A stretch of DNA of 28,709 nucleotides from positions 1-28,709 of IMG/VR virus record IMGVR_UViG_3300020470_000154; one strand, 5' to 3'. The notes below the pieces were generated by a model that saw only the letters and a list, made by a program, of their open reading frames with translations, had not been told where the DNA came from and made no database searches. Position 1 is the stretch's first letter. Each line of letters starts with the position of its first letter. Below, one piece after another: positions 7,485 to 15,225 of the stretch. This stretch comes from a virus. The translations under genes were made by a program, and so were the position numbers.

Positions 7485-8077
7485 TGATATGGTTGGAAAT
7501 TCATAAAGGCAGTAATCGCATATTTGTCACATGAAATAGGTTTCTGACCTTCGTGTCTAAACAAATAATTAGCAGGAAATATAATCATCTTACCTCTTTC
7601 TGCTTTAAATCCTAAATCCAACTCACCAAAATAGGTTTGTCCACCCTCTTCCACATCATTAAGATACAAAACTATTCCAAATTGTCTTTGTGAATTTGGT
7701 CCTTGAGCTTGATCTTGATGTTCAATAAACCATCCATTGTTCTGATAATATATTCGTATCGAGAACGCAGTAAGACACATTGGTTGACCAAGAGGATATG
7801 GTCTTACATCACAATACTCATTGTATCTTTGAAATATCTTTTCGCAAAATCTTGAAATTGAATGTTCTGGTCTTGGATGAACTTGTGTAGTTCTTTTTAC
7901 ATTCCTATCTGTTACATTCTGACGATCTCCTTGTTCATTATACCCATAAGTACGACCATCTGTATGCAGATCTTCATTATCCCAAAACCATTCTATACAT
8001 TCATCACACTCCTCATCTGTTAGAGTATCTGGAAACTCCATTATAAAATCTTTTAATTCCCAACCTCGTAAATCCAT
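7481..8077 (-). CDS. Prolyl 4-hydroxylase-like 2OG-Fe(II) dioxygenase (copy 2)
   Basis: 198 aa. The same fold as its neighbour: His120 and Asp122 in 'IEHQDQA', His175 in 'YLFRHEG', Lys185 in 'DKYAITAF', plus 'IVLYLND', 'EGGQTYF' and 'GKMIIFPANYLF'. The last block is almost the same as in copy 1 ('GKVLLFPGNYLF'), which supports tandem duplication followed by divergence. The N-terminal half ('DEECDECIEWF', 'TTQVHPRP') differs, so substrates may differ. It joins the cupin gene through a TAATG stop/start overlap and the next oxygenase through ATGA, implying translational coupling. Reaction type is inferred from the intact HxD...H motif; substrate unknown. Confidence 0.87.
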   Translation of the reverse strand: MDLRGWELKDFIMEFPDTLTDEECDECIEWFWDNEDLHTDGRTYGYNEQGDRQNVTDRNVKRTTQVHPRPEHSISRFCEKIFQRYNEYCDVRPYPLGQPMCLTAFSIRIYYQNNGWFIEHQDQAQGPNSQRQFGIVLYLNDVEEGGQTYFGELDLGFKAERGKMIIFPANYLFRHEGQKPISCDKYAITAFMNFQPYQ

Positions 8078-8433
8078 TAGTCGCCAGGGATTACTCTATT
8101 ACTATCATCATCAAAATGTTGTGTAGAGAACTCAAATAGTTCTGTATCTTCTATAGCAAGCATTTGATGTCTCAAACCCCTTGGTACATGGAAGTTATCG
8201 CCAGGTTCCAATATAGTAGTACTTGAAGCATCTCTGTCATCTGTCTTACCATACCACAACTTAATACGTCCTGACTGGACATAAAATGTTTCTCTCTTTA
8301 ACTTATGGTAATGCCAAGAACATCTTTTGTTCTTTGCGATAAACAATAATTTACCGCAATACTGTTTATTATTGGCAATCCATTTCTCGAATCCCCAACC
8401 CTTGGAAACAAATTTTACGGTATTCAATGTCAT
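8077..8433 (-). CDS. Single-domain cupin (sugar-nucleotide/LPS-type)
   Basis: A 118-aa small cupin with metal ligands His41 and His43 in 'SWHYHK', Glu48 in 'ETFYVQSG' and His89 in 'PRGLRHQM'. The motifs 'GRIKLWYG' and 'LEPGDNFHVP' are typical of the double-stranded beta-helix. The tail 'FEFSTQHFDDDSNRV' is like small cupins found next to nucleotidyltransferase and HAD genes in LPS/capsule clusters (from memory), related to the cupin part of type II mannose-6-phosphate isomerases. It could isomerise, epimerise or simply bind a phosphosugar. It overlaps the HAD gene by 4 nt, and its place between the HAD and heptose genes supports a sugar role. The exact reaction is not determinable here. Confidence 0.8.
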   Translation of the reverse strand: MTLNTVKFVSKGWGFEKWIANNKQYCGKLLFIAKNKRCSWHYHKLKRETFYVQSGRIKLWYGKTDDRDASSTTILEPGDNFHVPRGLRHQMLAIEDTELFEFSTQHFDDDSNRVIPGD

Positions 8434-8789
8434 CGTCTATCATTAAAGAAAACATGATCAGGCCAAGCTTTATCATCAATAAAGTAATCTGCATGAGGTT
8501 TACCCATGATTAATTCATGGTACTTTGCACCCCATTCCTTGAGTTGCTCTTGAGTTAGTTCAAATAGAACTGCTGAAGCCTTTGCCTGTGCAATTTGGTG
8601 TTCCTCTTCTGAGAACCTACCCATGGCACGAGCTGTGAAGTAAATGATATAATTTCCTTCATCATACAATTTATTTAGGGTCTTAATTCGATCCTTAAAT
8701 GGTTGAGCCTTGTGGTAATCTCTACCAACAGTTGGGGTACAGATAGTACCATCTATGTCAACACAGTATCTCATAGTTTTAATTGGCAT
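8430..8789 (-). CDS. HAD-superfamily phosphatase, capsule/LPS biosynthesis type
   Basis: A 119-aa small HAD with motif I 'CVDIDGTIC' (nucleophile Asp11, acid/base Asp13), motif II Thr52 in 'YFTARAMGR', and motif III Lys97 with the acidic 'DYFIDDKA' (Asp101, Asp105, Asp106). There is no large cap domain, so a small phosphorylated substrate or a macromolecule is likely. In the heptose route a GmhB phosphatase must remove the C7 phosphate. This HAD could do that, though it is not a recognisable GmhB (inference). A longer frame opens at 8816, but I chose the ATG at 8787-8789 because a GGGAG lies 7 nt upstream and the overlap with the preceding oxygenase gene is then only 11 nt. ATG at 8772-8774 is the other option. 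Confidence 0.82.
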   Translation of the reverse strand: MPIKTMRYCVDIDGTICTPTVGRDYHKAQPFKDRIKTLNKLYDEGNYIIYFTARAMGRFSEEEHQIAQAKASAVLFELTQEQLKEWGAKYHELIMGKPHADYFIDDKAWPDHVFFNDRR

Positions 8790-9315
8790 TAAACAACTCC
8801 CATTTATCATCGTCACAATAACTAAACCTAAGAGAAGTTCTTAGTCTACTGGTGAATACATTAGGAGATTGTCCATAATGTTCCCAATGGGCAGGAATTA
8901 AAACTCCAGTATTTGATAGACATGGAACATACTTATGTTCTTTAGTATTTGGATCTGTACAGACAAACTCTCCACCCCATTGAATATCCCAATTTATATG
9001 GGTAAACAATACAAAAGACCACACCCAAGGACATTCAAAATCAGTATGAATAAGATTGCCTTGTCCTGTAGTCTGTCCGTTAACATGCATTACAAAGAAT
9101 CTAAGAGGTCTTTTAATAACCTTTTGTATCTTTAGTTTAATTATAGTAGCAACATCATAAAAAATCAAGGTATCGCTTGCATCTTTAAAACCCCACGTAA
9201 CATTATCGCCCTCAATCCCTGATGAATTATTGAGACACCAACCATCCTCAAACTCTTCATTCAATGCGAGGAATTTCTTTGGTTCTAATACATTATGAAA
9301 AGTAACGGGGTACAT
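8779..9315 (-). CDS. 2OG-Fe(II) oxygenase (third, divergent)
   Basis: 178 aa. The ligands are His90 and Asp92 in 'LIHTDFE', His146 in 'HWEHYGQSP' and an Arg (157 or 159) in 'SRLRTSLRFSY'. The block 'WGGEFVCTDP' corresponds to the P4H 'GGETxF' region. It uses Arg rather than Lys for the 2OG anchor and has an aromatic-rich core ('CPWVWSFVLFTHINWDIQW'), so it belongs to a different branch from the two oxygenases at 6903-8077. Substrate unknown. It links the kinase gene (1-nt TGATG overlap) to the HAD gene (11-nt overlap), so it is co-translated with sugar genes. The intact triad suggests activity. Confidence 0.82.
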   Translation of the reverse strand: MYPVTFHNVLEPKKFLALNEEFEDGWCLNNSSGIEGDNVTWGFKDASDTLIFYDVATIIKLKIQKVIKRPLRFFVMHVNGQTTGQGNLIHTDFECPWVWSFVLFTHINWDIQWGGEFVCTDPNTKEHKYVPCLSNTGVLIPAHWEHYGQSPNVFTSRLRTSLRFSYCDDDKWELFNAN

Positions 9316-10076
9316 CAGAACAATGATTCAAGATCCTTTTTAGTTAGTTTATATGTGCCAGGATGTTGTACTGTTATTGCAGCACCTCTATTAGCAACAT
9401 CTACAGCTTTCTTCATATCATTTTGTTTCAAAAACTCATAAACAAGTAGAGATAGGAATGTATCTCCTGCACCACAAACATCAAAAACATTGACAGGTTT
9501 TGCTGGATATACTATACCAGCCCATCGTACACCCTTAGATCCAAGAGTAACAATAAGATGAGTCTCATTCGGTCTTTTTTCTTTATCTAAAGCATTATAT
9601 TCTTTCTCATTAATCTTCCAGAATACATTATCCAATTGAAACAATTTTGTTTTCTTTGTATCTACAAATATAGGGCCTGGAAAATTCTCACAAAGAACTA
9701 TTAATTCTTGATATCCAATGAAACCCTTGTCATAGTCTGATATTACTAAAGCATCATAAGTTGCATGAATCATTGCCATCTTAACTTCTGGACCAGTCAA
9801 AGGAGTAACCTTTGGTGTGGTATCCATTCTCAATAACTGTTGTTTAGTATTGATATCGACGAATCTTGTTTTAGTTATCTTTTCTCTTTGTGTTAAAAGA
9901 TTTGTTGCTATTCCAAGAGCATTCAGATTTGCATTAACATTAGCTGCCATGCCAGGATGAATCTCATTGTTTACCTTATCCAGTACTGGAATAGGATACT
10001 CTGGACTTAACCTTTTACAATCTCCAAAAATATAAACATCATCACAAGAATCACCAATAACTAATACTTGTTTCAT
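9315..10076 (-). CDS. hldA: PfkB-family sugar kinase, heptose-7-phosphate kinase-like (HldA / HldE N-domain)
   Basis: A 253-aa ribokinase-fold kinase. It shows 'IGDSCDDVYIFGDCKRLSPE' at the N-terminus (HldE-like), 'PGMAANVNANLNALG' (41-55, matching the HldE 'PGGAANVAxNxxxLG' substrate motif), 'ISDYDKGF' (112-119), 'INEKEY' (155-160) and the PfkB signature 'DVCGAGDTF' (199-207, catalytic Asp205). It would phosphorylate D-glycero-D-manno-heptose 7-phosphate at C1. It is shorter than the ~320-aa HldE kinase domain, missing part of the lid region. In E. coli kinase and nucleotidyltransferase are fused in HldE; here they are separate genes overlapping by 4 nt, as in HldA/HldC organisms. Another phosphosugar substrate cannot be excluded. 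Confidence 0.8.
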   Translation of the reverse strand: MKQVLVIGDSCDDVYIFGDCKRLSPEYPIPVLDKVNNEIHPGMAANVNANLNALGIATNLLTQREKITKTRFVDINTKQQLLRMDTTPKVTPLTGPEVKMAMIHATYDALVISDYDKGFIGYQELIVLCENFPGPIFVDTKKTKLFQLDNVFWKINEKEYNALDKEKRPNETHLIVTLGSKGVRWAGIVYPAKPVNVFDVCGAGDTFLSLLVYEFLKQNDMKKAVDVANRGAAITVQHPGTYKLTKKDLESLF

Positions 10077-10471
10077 GACCTTATCTTTTCTATTACTTTT
10101 GTACTTGAATACATTTCTATTCTTGGGAAGAATCTAACTTCCTTTGCAAATTCCTGTCCAATAACAACACCATTTCTCCAGTCATCACCCAACAAAAGAA
10201 TATCTGGACGATATAATTGTACCAGATCAGATAACTCTTGCATAGTATTAAACCACAAGACTGTATCTATGTACTTAATAGATTCCAACATGGTAATTCT
10301 AAAAGGAAGATTATTAATTGGTTTACCTGTATTAGGTTTATCTTCTCTTATCTTCTGATCACTATCAGTTGCACAGATAACTCTATCACCTAAAGACCTT
10401 GCAACCTTAAAGAGTTGCATGTGGCCTGGATGAAGAATATCAAAGGTTCCATTAACAAATACTGTTTTCAT
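10073..10471 (-). CDS. hldC: Cytidylyltransferase-fold nucleotidyltransferase, HldC / HldE C-domain-like
   Basis: A 132-aa nucleotidyltransferase with 'VNGTFDILHPGHMQLF' carrying the HxGH nucleotide-binding motif (His14, His17), 'LGDRVICATDSD' (27-38), 'RPDILLLGDDW' (88-98) and 'MYSSTKVIEKI' (120-130), equivalent to the HldE 'CSTTNIIKKI' end. It would transfer AMP to heptose-1-phosphate; glycerol-3-phosphate cytidylyltransferase (TagD) is the main alternative, but the adjacent HldA-like kinase and hldD favour heptose. A frame opening exists at 10483, but ATG at 10469-10471 gives the 4-nt ATGA overlap used by most neighbours and starts directly at 'MKTVFVNGTFD', the usual family N-terminus. 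Confidence 0.83.
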   Translation of the reverse strand: MKTVFVNGTFDILHPGHMQLFKVARSLGDRVICATDSDQKIREDKPNTGKPINNLPFRITMLESIKYIDTVLWFNTMQELSDLVQLYRPDILLLGDDWRNGVVIGQEFAKEVRFFPRIEMYSSTKVIEKIRS

Positions 10472-11994
10472 TCTTTTAACCAAGGTAATTTTTCTTTAAG
10501 TGGTACTGACAGATCTATATTCTCTTGCAATTGATTGTAGAAATGTTGCATATTCTTTTCTAATTGCTCGGAATACTTATCAAAGTAATTCTTTCTTACA
10601 CATAATTCTGGATTCCATTGAGCCATACATACTGCGAAATTATGTCCACCAAAGAATCCAAACTTCTGTGTCTGTCTGGTAGTATGGTCAGGATCTTTTA
10701 GTTGATCTTCCCAGAACTTATAAATTTCAGATTTTTGATATGTATCTCTTACGTGTTGCCAGAAAGGTTCGGTTCTCTGGGTAAATCCATAATGCATATT
10801 AACAAAATCTATGGAGTTTTCATAAGCACCATTCACTCTTGCATTAAAAAGAGCAACTTCATTTTCATCATACCAATCTCCTCTTATATTCTCTTCTAAA
10901 GTTTCTATAGCTCTAACTATCAAAGCAAGTCCAGTACTCTCAAGTGGTTCTATGAACCCTGCAGATAGTCCTATTGATACTACATTACCAACCCAACCAT
11001 TCTTCACTTTAACTGGATCCCAGTTCAAGGTTCTTAGATCTTCTTTCTTAATTCTATTATCCCAATAATCAACAAATACATCCTTAGCATGATCTGGATC
11101 AGTAATATTCCGATTAAAGACTAACCCAGATCCTATTCTTGATGTTATTGGTGTTACCCATATCCAACCACAATCAACTGTCTTTGCATGAGTCCAAGGA
11201 TGCATCTCAATATCTCTATTTTGATATTGAATAGGTCCAGCAATAGCAGTATTGGTAAACAATCTATCACTCAAATCAACCATATCCTTCTTAGGATCTC
11301 TACTAAGTAATCTTTTAAATCCTGTACAATCAACATAAAGATCTGATCTATGTTCTCTACCATCCTTTAATTTTAAATAATCAACTTCTCCATTGTCATG
11401 CCAATGTACTTCTGTAACATCCGATTCAATGTGGGTAAGACATGGATGAGTTATGGATTCTTCTTTTAAAAACTCTGCTAACTTACCTGCATCTAAATGG
11501 TTAGCATAGACATTCATATTATTAGGTTCTATCCTATTCGCCATTGCAGTAGTGTATAAAGCCTGAGTTTCTTTTAAATCAAACTTATCCTTATATACAC
11601 TCCATACATCCCATAAAGGAGCTACATCATAATTACCAGCTTCATTAATATTATAAGTGATATCAGTGAATCCAAAGGGATGCCACATTTCATGTTCTGG
11701 TGTAGTCCATCCTTCAAATACTATAGCACCTTTATGAATTGCATCAACTTTTTCTTGCCAATAATCATCATCAAATCCCATCTCACCCATGAATCTACCA
11801 AAGGCTAAGATAGTTGCTTCACCTACACCAATACGATCAGGAACTTCTTTATCAATAATAGTCACCTTAAGTTTATCACCCCAAGCCATTTGAGGAGAAG
11901 CCTTAGTTAAATTAGATCTTCTGGCAAAGTAAGCAGCACATAACCAACCAGCACTACCTCCTCCAACAATAGTAAGATGTTCTACTCTTTTCAT
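10468..11994 (-). CDS. Flavin-dependent halogenase, tryptophan halogenase family (copy 1)
   Basis: A 508-aa protein. The FAD-binding 'IVGGGSAGW' (Gly11-Gly16) and 'RIGVGEATI' are intact. Lys88 in 'HKGAIVFEGW' aligns with the catalytic Lys79 of PrnA, and Glu352 in 'IEPLESTG' with PrnA Glu346, followed by the Thr-Gly chloride site. The halogenase signature WxWxIP reads 'WIWVTP' (277-282), with Thr for Ile. 'VDCTGFKRLL' and 'GLSAGFIEP' are typical of the family. Such enzymes use FADH2, O2 and halide to form HOX, which the Lys directs to an aromatic carbon. No flavin reductase is encoded here, so the host must supply FADH2. A cyanophage homologue (VirX1) is reported to be a halogenase preferring iodide (from memory). 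The substrate is not deducible. It overlaps both neighbours by 4 nt. Confidence 0.9.
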   Translation of the reverse strand: MKRVEHLTIVGGGSAGWLCAAYFARRSNLTKASPQMAWGDKLKVTIIDKEVPDRIGVGEATILAFGRFMGEMGFDDDYWQEKVDAIHKGAIVFEGWTTPEHEMWHPFGFTDITYNINEAGNYDVAPLWDVWSVYKDKFDLKETQALYTTAMANRIEPNNMNVYANHLDAGKLAEFLKEESITHPCLTHIESDVTEVHWHDNGEVDYLKLKDGREHRSDLYVDCTGFKRLLSRDPKKDMVDLSDRLFTNTAIAGPIQYQNRDIEMHPWTHAKTVDCGWIWVTPITSRIGSGLVFNRNITDPDHAKDVFVDYWDNRIKKEDLRTLNWDPVKVKNGWVGNVVSIGLSAGFIEPLESTGLALIVRAIETLEENIRGDWYDENEVALFNARVNGAYENSIDFVNMHYGFTQRTEPFWQHVRDTYQKSEIYKFWEDQLKDPDHTTRQTQKFGFFGGHNFAVCMAQWNPELCVRKNYFDKYSEQLEKNMQHFYNQLQENIDLSVPLKEKLPWLKE

Positions 11995-13409
11995 AGGTAA
12001 CTATCCACAAATTGTATATGGTCAATAAAGTTTTCAGAAGCCTCAATAGTGAGGTCTCTTCGTAATGTTGAATGGTGCATAGATTTCCATCCCGTAGGAT
12101 CATTCCATTCGCATATATGATAACTCTTTGGTTTAATTGGGAAACCCAACATAATCAACCAATGTATCCAGTTAGCACCACCAAAGAAATGATCTTTACC
12201 ACCCATTATAGATGGATCATCAGAATTCATATGATCAAGATAAAATTCTTGAGTCTCAGACATCTTATAGTTATCTTTAACATAGTTCCAGAAAGGTGTA
12301 TCCTTAGTAACTTTTGAATAATGCATATTCACAAAGTCTGTACAACTTTCAAACATTGATACCATCCAACTATTATAACATTCAATATCACAATCGTTAA
12401 AGTATCCTGTTTTTAACTTGGTAGCAGCTGTAGATATACCTTCAAGGATCAAGGCAATACCTGTACTCTCAAGTGGTTCTATAAATCCTGCAGACAACCC
12501 AATAGATATGACATTCCTATCCCACTGATTTTTATCATAATAAGGATTCCAATTTAAAACCTTTAGTTCATCAGTTCTTCCATTCCAATAGTTACTAAGA
12601 TAACTTTTAGCATCTTCTGGATCAGTAACATTTCTATTGAATACTAAACCTGTTCCTATCTTCGATTTGAGAGGAATGTTCCATATCCATCCATCATCTA
12701 CAGCATGACATACAACAAATGGACGTAACTCTCTATGTCTTTCAATGTAATCTACATGACCAGCAACTGCAGTGTCAACATATAAACGATCGGATAAATC
12801 TACTCTCTTTCTTTTATCTTTAAGAAGACTATCTACACCTGTACAATCTATAAAAACATCTCCTCTAACTGTTTTTCCACTCTTTAGAAATAAGGATCTT
12901 ATTCCATTATCTCTTCTAATATCCTTAACTTCTGATTGTATAAAGGTTATCTTATCTTCTATTTTTCCTTTAACATATTCTATTAACTTCAAACAATCAA
13001 CATGAAGAGCATAACCACCATCTAATTGATTCCTATCAAGTTGATTCTTCATACTACAATTGTATAAAGCCATCTGACTTTCAAGGGATTCTCCTTGATA
13101 TGTTGTCCACTTATCAACTATATTTGGAAATGTAAATGGATGCCAAGGAGCATTACCATCCATTCCCCAATCTGGAAATAAGATACCACCTTTAAGAGTA
13201 ACATCCATACTTCTTAGATATTCCTCTGGTGGGAATCCACACCGTTCTTTAAGGAACCTTTCAAATCCAAGAAGAGTTGCTTCACCAACACTTACTGGAG
13301 TTGACTCCTCTTTATCAATTAAAGTTATACTTGCAAAAGGAAGTTCATGCAGAAATGCAGCAGCTGATAACCAACCAGCCGTACCTCCTCCAACAATAAC
13401 AACCTCCAT
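11991..13409 (-). CDS. Flavin-dependent halogenase, tryptophan halogenase family (copy 2)
   Basis: 472 aa, paralogous to the following gene. It shows 'IVGGGTAGW' (5-13), 'VSVGEATLLGFERFL', Lys73 in 'LKGGILFPDW' (PrnA Lys79 equivalent), the canonical WxWxIP as 'WIWNIP' (241-246) and Glu314 in 'IEPLESTG' (catalytic Glu plus halide-binding Thr-Gly). All expected catalytic residues are therefore present. It shares long blocks with copy 1 ('IGTGLVFNRNVTDPEDAK' against 'IGSGLVFNRNITDPDHAK'), so an old duplication is likely. The two differ in the substrate-facing middle and the C-terminus, suggesting two substrates or two positions. It is linked by TGATG to the carbamoyltransferase gene and by ATGA to copy 1. 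Confidence 0.91.
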   Translation of the reverse strand: MEVVIVGGGTAGWLSAAAFLHELPFASITLIDKEESTPVSVGEATLLGFERFLKERCGFPPEEYLRSMDVTLKGGILFPDWGMDGNAPWHPFTFPNIVDKWTTYQGESLESQMALYNCSMKNQLDRNQLDGGYALHVDCLKLIEYVKGKIEDKITFIQSEVKDIRRDNGIRSLFLKSGKTVRGDVFIDCTGVDSLLKDKRKRVDLSDRLYVDTAVAGHVDYIERHRELRPFVVCHAVDDGWIWNIPLKSKIGTGLVFNRNVTDPEDAKSYLSNYWNGRTDELKVLNWNPYYDKNQWDRNVISIGLSAGFIEPLESTGIALILEGISTAATKLKTGYFNDCDIECYNSWMVSMFESCTDFVNMHYSKVTKDTPFWNYVKDNYKMSETQEFYLDHMNSDDPSIMGGKDHFFGGANWIHWLIMLGFPIKPKSYHICEWNDPTGWKSMHHSTLRRDLTIEASENFIDHIQFVDSYL

Positions 13410-15223
13410 CAGTTCTTCACCTCGATCATAAGACCGTATTCTGGCAAATAGAGGTATTCTATCAAACTGTTCGCAAGAGTCCTCAGAGCGTCATCTAAGG
13501 TCTCTACAAGAGGTTCTCCACCAAGGTTGAAGGATGTGTTGAATATAATTGGACAATCTGTTTGATTATAGTACTCTTGAATGATATCGTAGTAGTTCTT
13601 ATTGACTTCTTCGGTAACTGTTTGAATCCTACATGTACCATCTACATGAATGATTGCTGGTATTCTTTCTTGAATACCTTCCTTACAATTAACCGCATAC
13701 ATCATAAATGGAGTTTCATCCATACCACGAAGATCAAACCAATCATGTACATGTTCTTTTAGAATAGAACCTGCAAAAGGTCTAAAGTATTCACGACGTT
13801 TGACTGTATTAACAAAATCCTTACCTTCTGGATCACGAGCATCATAAAGAATGGATCTGTTACCTAATGCACGAGGACCTGCTTCCGATTTACCTTGGAA
13901 CAATGCAACAATATTCTTACTGGTAATAAGATCTACTGCATCCTTATGATTAGCTTCAAAAATCCTTGATGCACCATAATGTTCTGCAAGTGCAGTTATA
14001 TACTCTGTAGCATAATTATACTGCGGTCCAGTATACAAATCATGTAAATGTGGTTTCACATTCATGTCTTTGTTCACAAGTTGATGTTGCAAGTATGCAG
14101 CACCAATTGCAGTACCAGCATCATTACTTACTGGTTCCACAAATAAATTAATACCTTCACCTTTTAACTGATCAAGATACCAATAGTTAGCGACACAATT
14201 TAATCCATATCCACCAGACAATACAACATTTGTTTCACCTGTCATATCAACGGCTTTGCGAATAAGATCCAAAACCATCTGTTGGGATTCTGTTTGAACT
14301 GCCCAAGCTATATCTCTACGATTATCAAGTTGAGTTAGGTCTGGCCTATCATCTCCTGTAGTATATTCTTCAGGAGTTCGTAAATATGGGAATCTACCTT
14401 GATTGATAATAGCACCATTAGGATAAGTTGGTACAACTAAATCTCTATTAGATGTTTTCCAATCAGCAATCCCCTCATAATCTGTGAATAAATCAGGAAA
14501 CTTATAACTATTCTTTCCGTATGGGAATAACCCCATAGTTTTACCTGCTTCAATAGGAGCCCATCCACAATACTGTGTTGCAGCTTCATATGTTTTTACA
14601 ATACCAGCAGAGTCATCCAGTACAAGTTCATAAGAATTACCTTCTTCTCCTTCTCTTCCTGCACTAAAATCTGGTAAAGTTCCAGCAGCCCAAGGACCTC
14701 TTCCTCCTTGATGTTTGTAAATGGTATTGAAATTGGCTGGATAATTGCATGTAAACATACTCTCCAGTTCCCATGTCATTTCCTGTTCACCATCAATGGT
14801 CATAGGTATGAAAGTACCTGCACCATCTACAATAACAGCGACAGCACTTTCAAATCCAGATCTAAAGAAAGCACAAGAAGCATGAAGCTTATGATGTACA
14901 TGACTCATATCTGTAACTTGAGGATGGTTATAGATATCCTCTTTCCTATCAATGAGTCCTAATTTTCTTGCTAAACCAACATAGATTGGTTCACCTGTGA
15001 AATCAACAGTTCCAGCTTCACCTAATGGTTGAGTATGTGCAATAGCAAGGTAATCTAACCTATCAGTATAGTCAAGGATTTTGACCATAGAAGCATAGGG
15101 ACCACCATCATATTTTTTCCTTGAAAGTCTTTCTTCCTCGATTGCAAAAACTAATTCGCCATCAGCAAGAAGACATACACCACTGTTATGCCCTCGGGCA
15201 ATAGCTGCGATCCATTGTGTCAT
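13409..15223 (-). CDS. O-carbamoyltransferase, NodU/CmcH/TobZ family
   Basis: A 604-aa protein with the two-domain architecture of NodU/TobZ. The N-terminal Kae1-like half has 'HVHHKLHASCAF' (metal His110/111 and His114), 'VIVDGAGTF' (130-138) and 'VLSGGYGLNCVAN' (334-346). The C-terminal YrdC-like half has 'KSEAGPRALGNRSIL' (445-459), 'KRREYFRPFAGSI' (475-487) and 'HVDGTCRIQTV' (526-536). The family makes carbamoyl-adenylate from carbamoyl phosphate and ATP and places a carbamoyl group on a hydroxyl, usually of a sugar or polyketide. A likely acceptor is the glycan built by neighbouring enzymes (inference). A longer frame begins at a TTG (15229), but the ATG at 15221-15223, 2 nt after the stop of the glycosyltransferase gene, gives the normal family start 'MTQWIAAIARGHNSG'. 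Confidence 0.93.
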   Translation of the reverse strand: MTQWIAAIARGHNSGVCLLADGELVFAIEEERLSRKKYDGGPYASMVKILDYTDRLDYLAIAHTQPLGEAGTVDFTGEPIYVGLARKLGLIDRKEDIYNHPQVTDMSHVHHKLHASCAFFRSGFESAVAVIVDGAGTFIPMTIDGEQEMTWELESMFTCNYPANFNTIYKHQGGRGPWAAGTLPDFSAGREGEEGNSYELVLDDSAGIVKTYEAATQYCGWAPIEAGKTMGLFPYGKNSYKFPDLFTDYEGIADWKTSNRDLVVPTYPNGAIINQGRFPYLRTPEEYTTGDDRPDLTQLDNRRDIAWAVQTESQQMVLDLIRKAVDMTGETNVVLSGGYGLNCVANYWYLDQLKGEGINLFVEPVSNDAGTAIGAAYLQHQLVNKDMNVKPHLHDLYTGPQYNYATEYITALAEHYGASRIFEANHKDAVDLITSKNIVALFQGKSEAGPRALGNRSILYDARDPEGKDFVNTVKRREYFRPFAGSILKEHVHDWFDLRGMDETPFMMYAVNCKEGIQERIPAIIHVDGTCRIQTVTEEVNKNYYDIIQEYYNQTDCPIIFNTSFNLGGEPLVETLDDALRTLANSLIEYLYLPEYGLMIEVKN

Positions 15224-15225
15224 TA

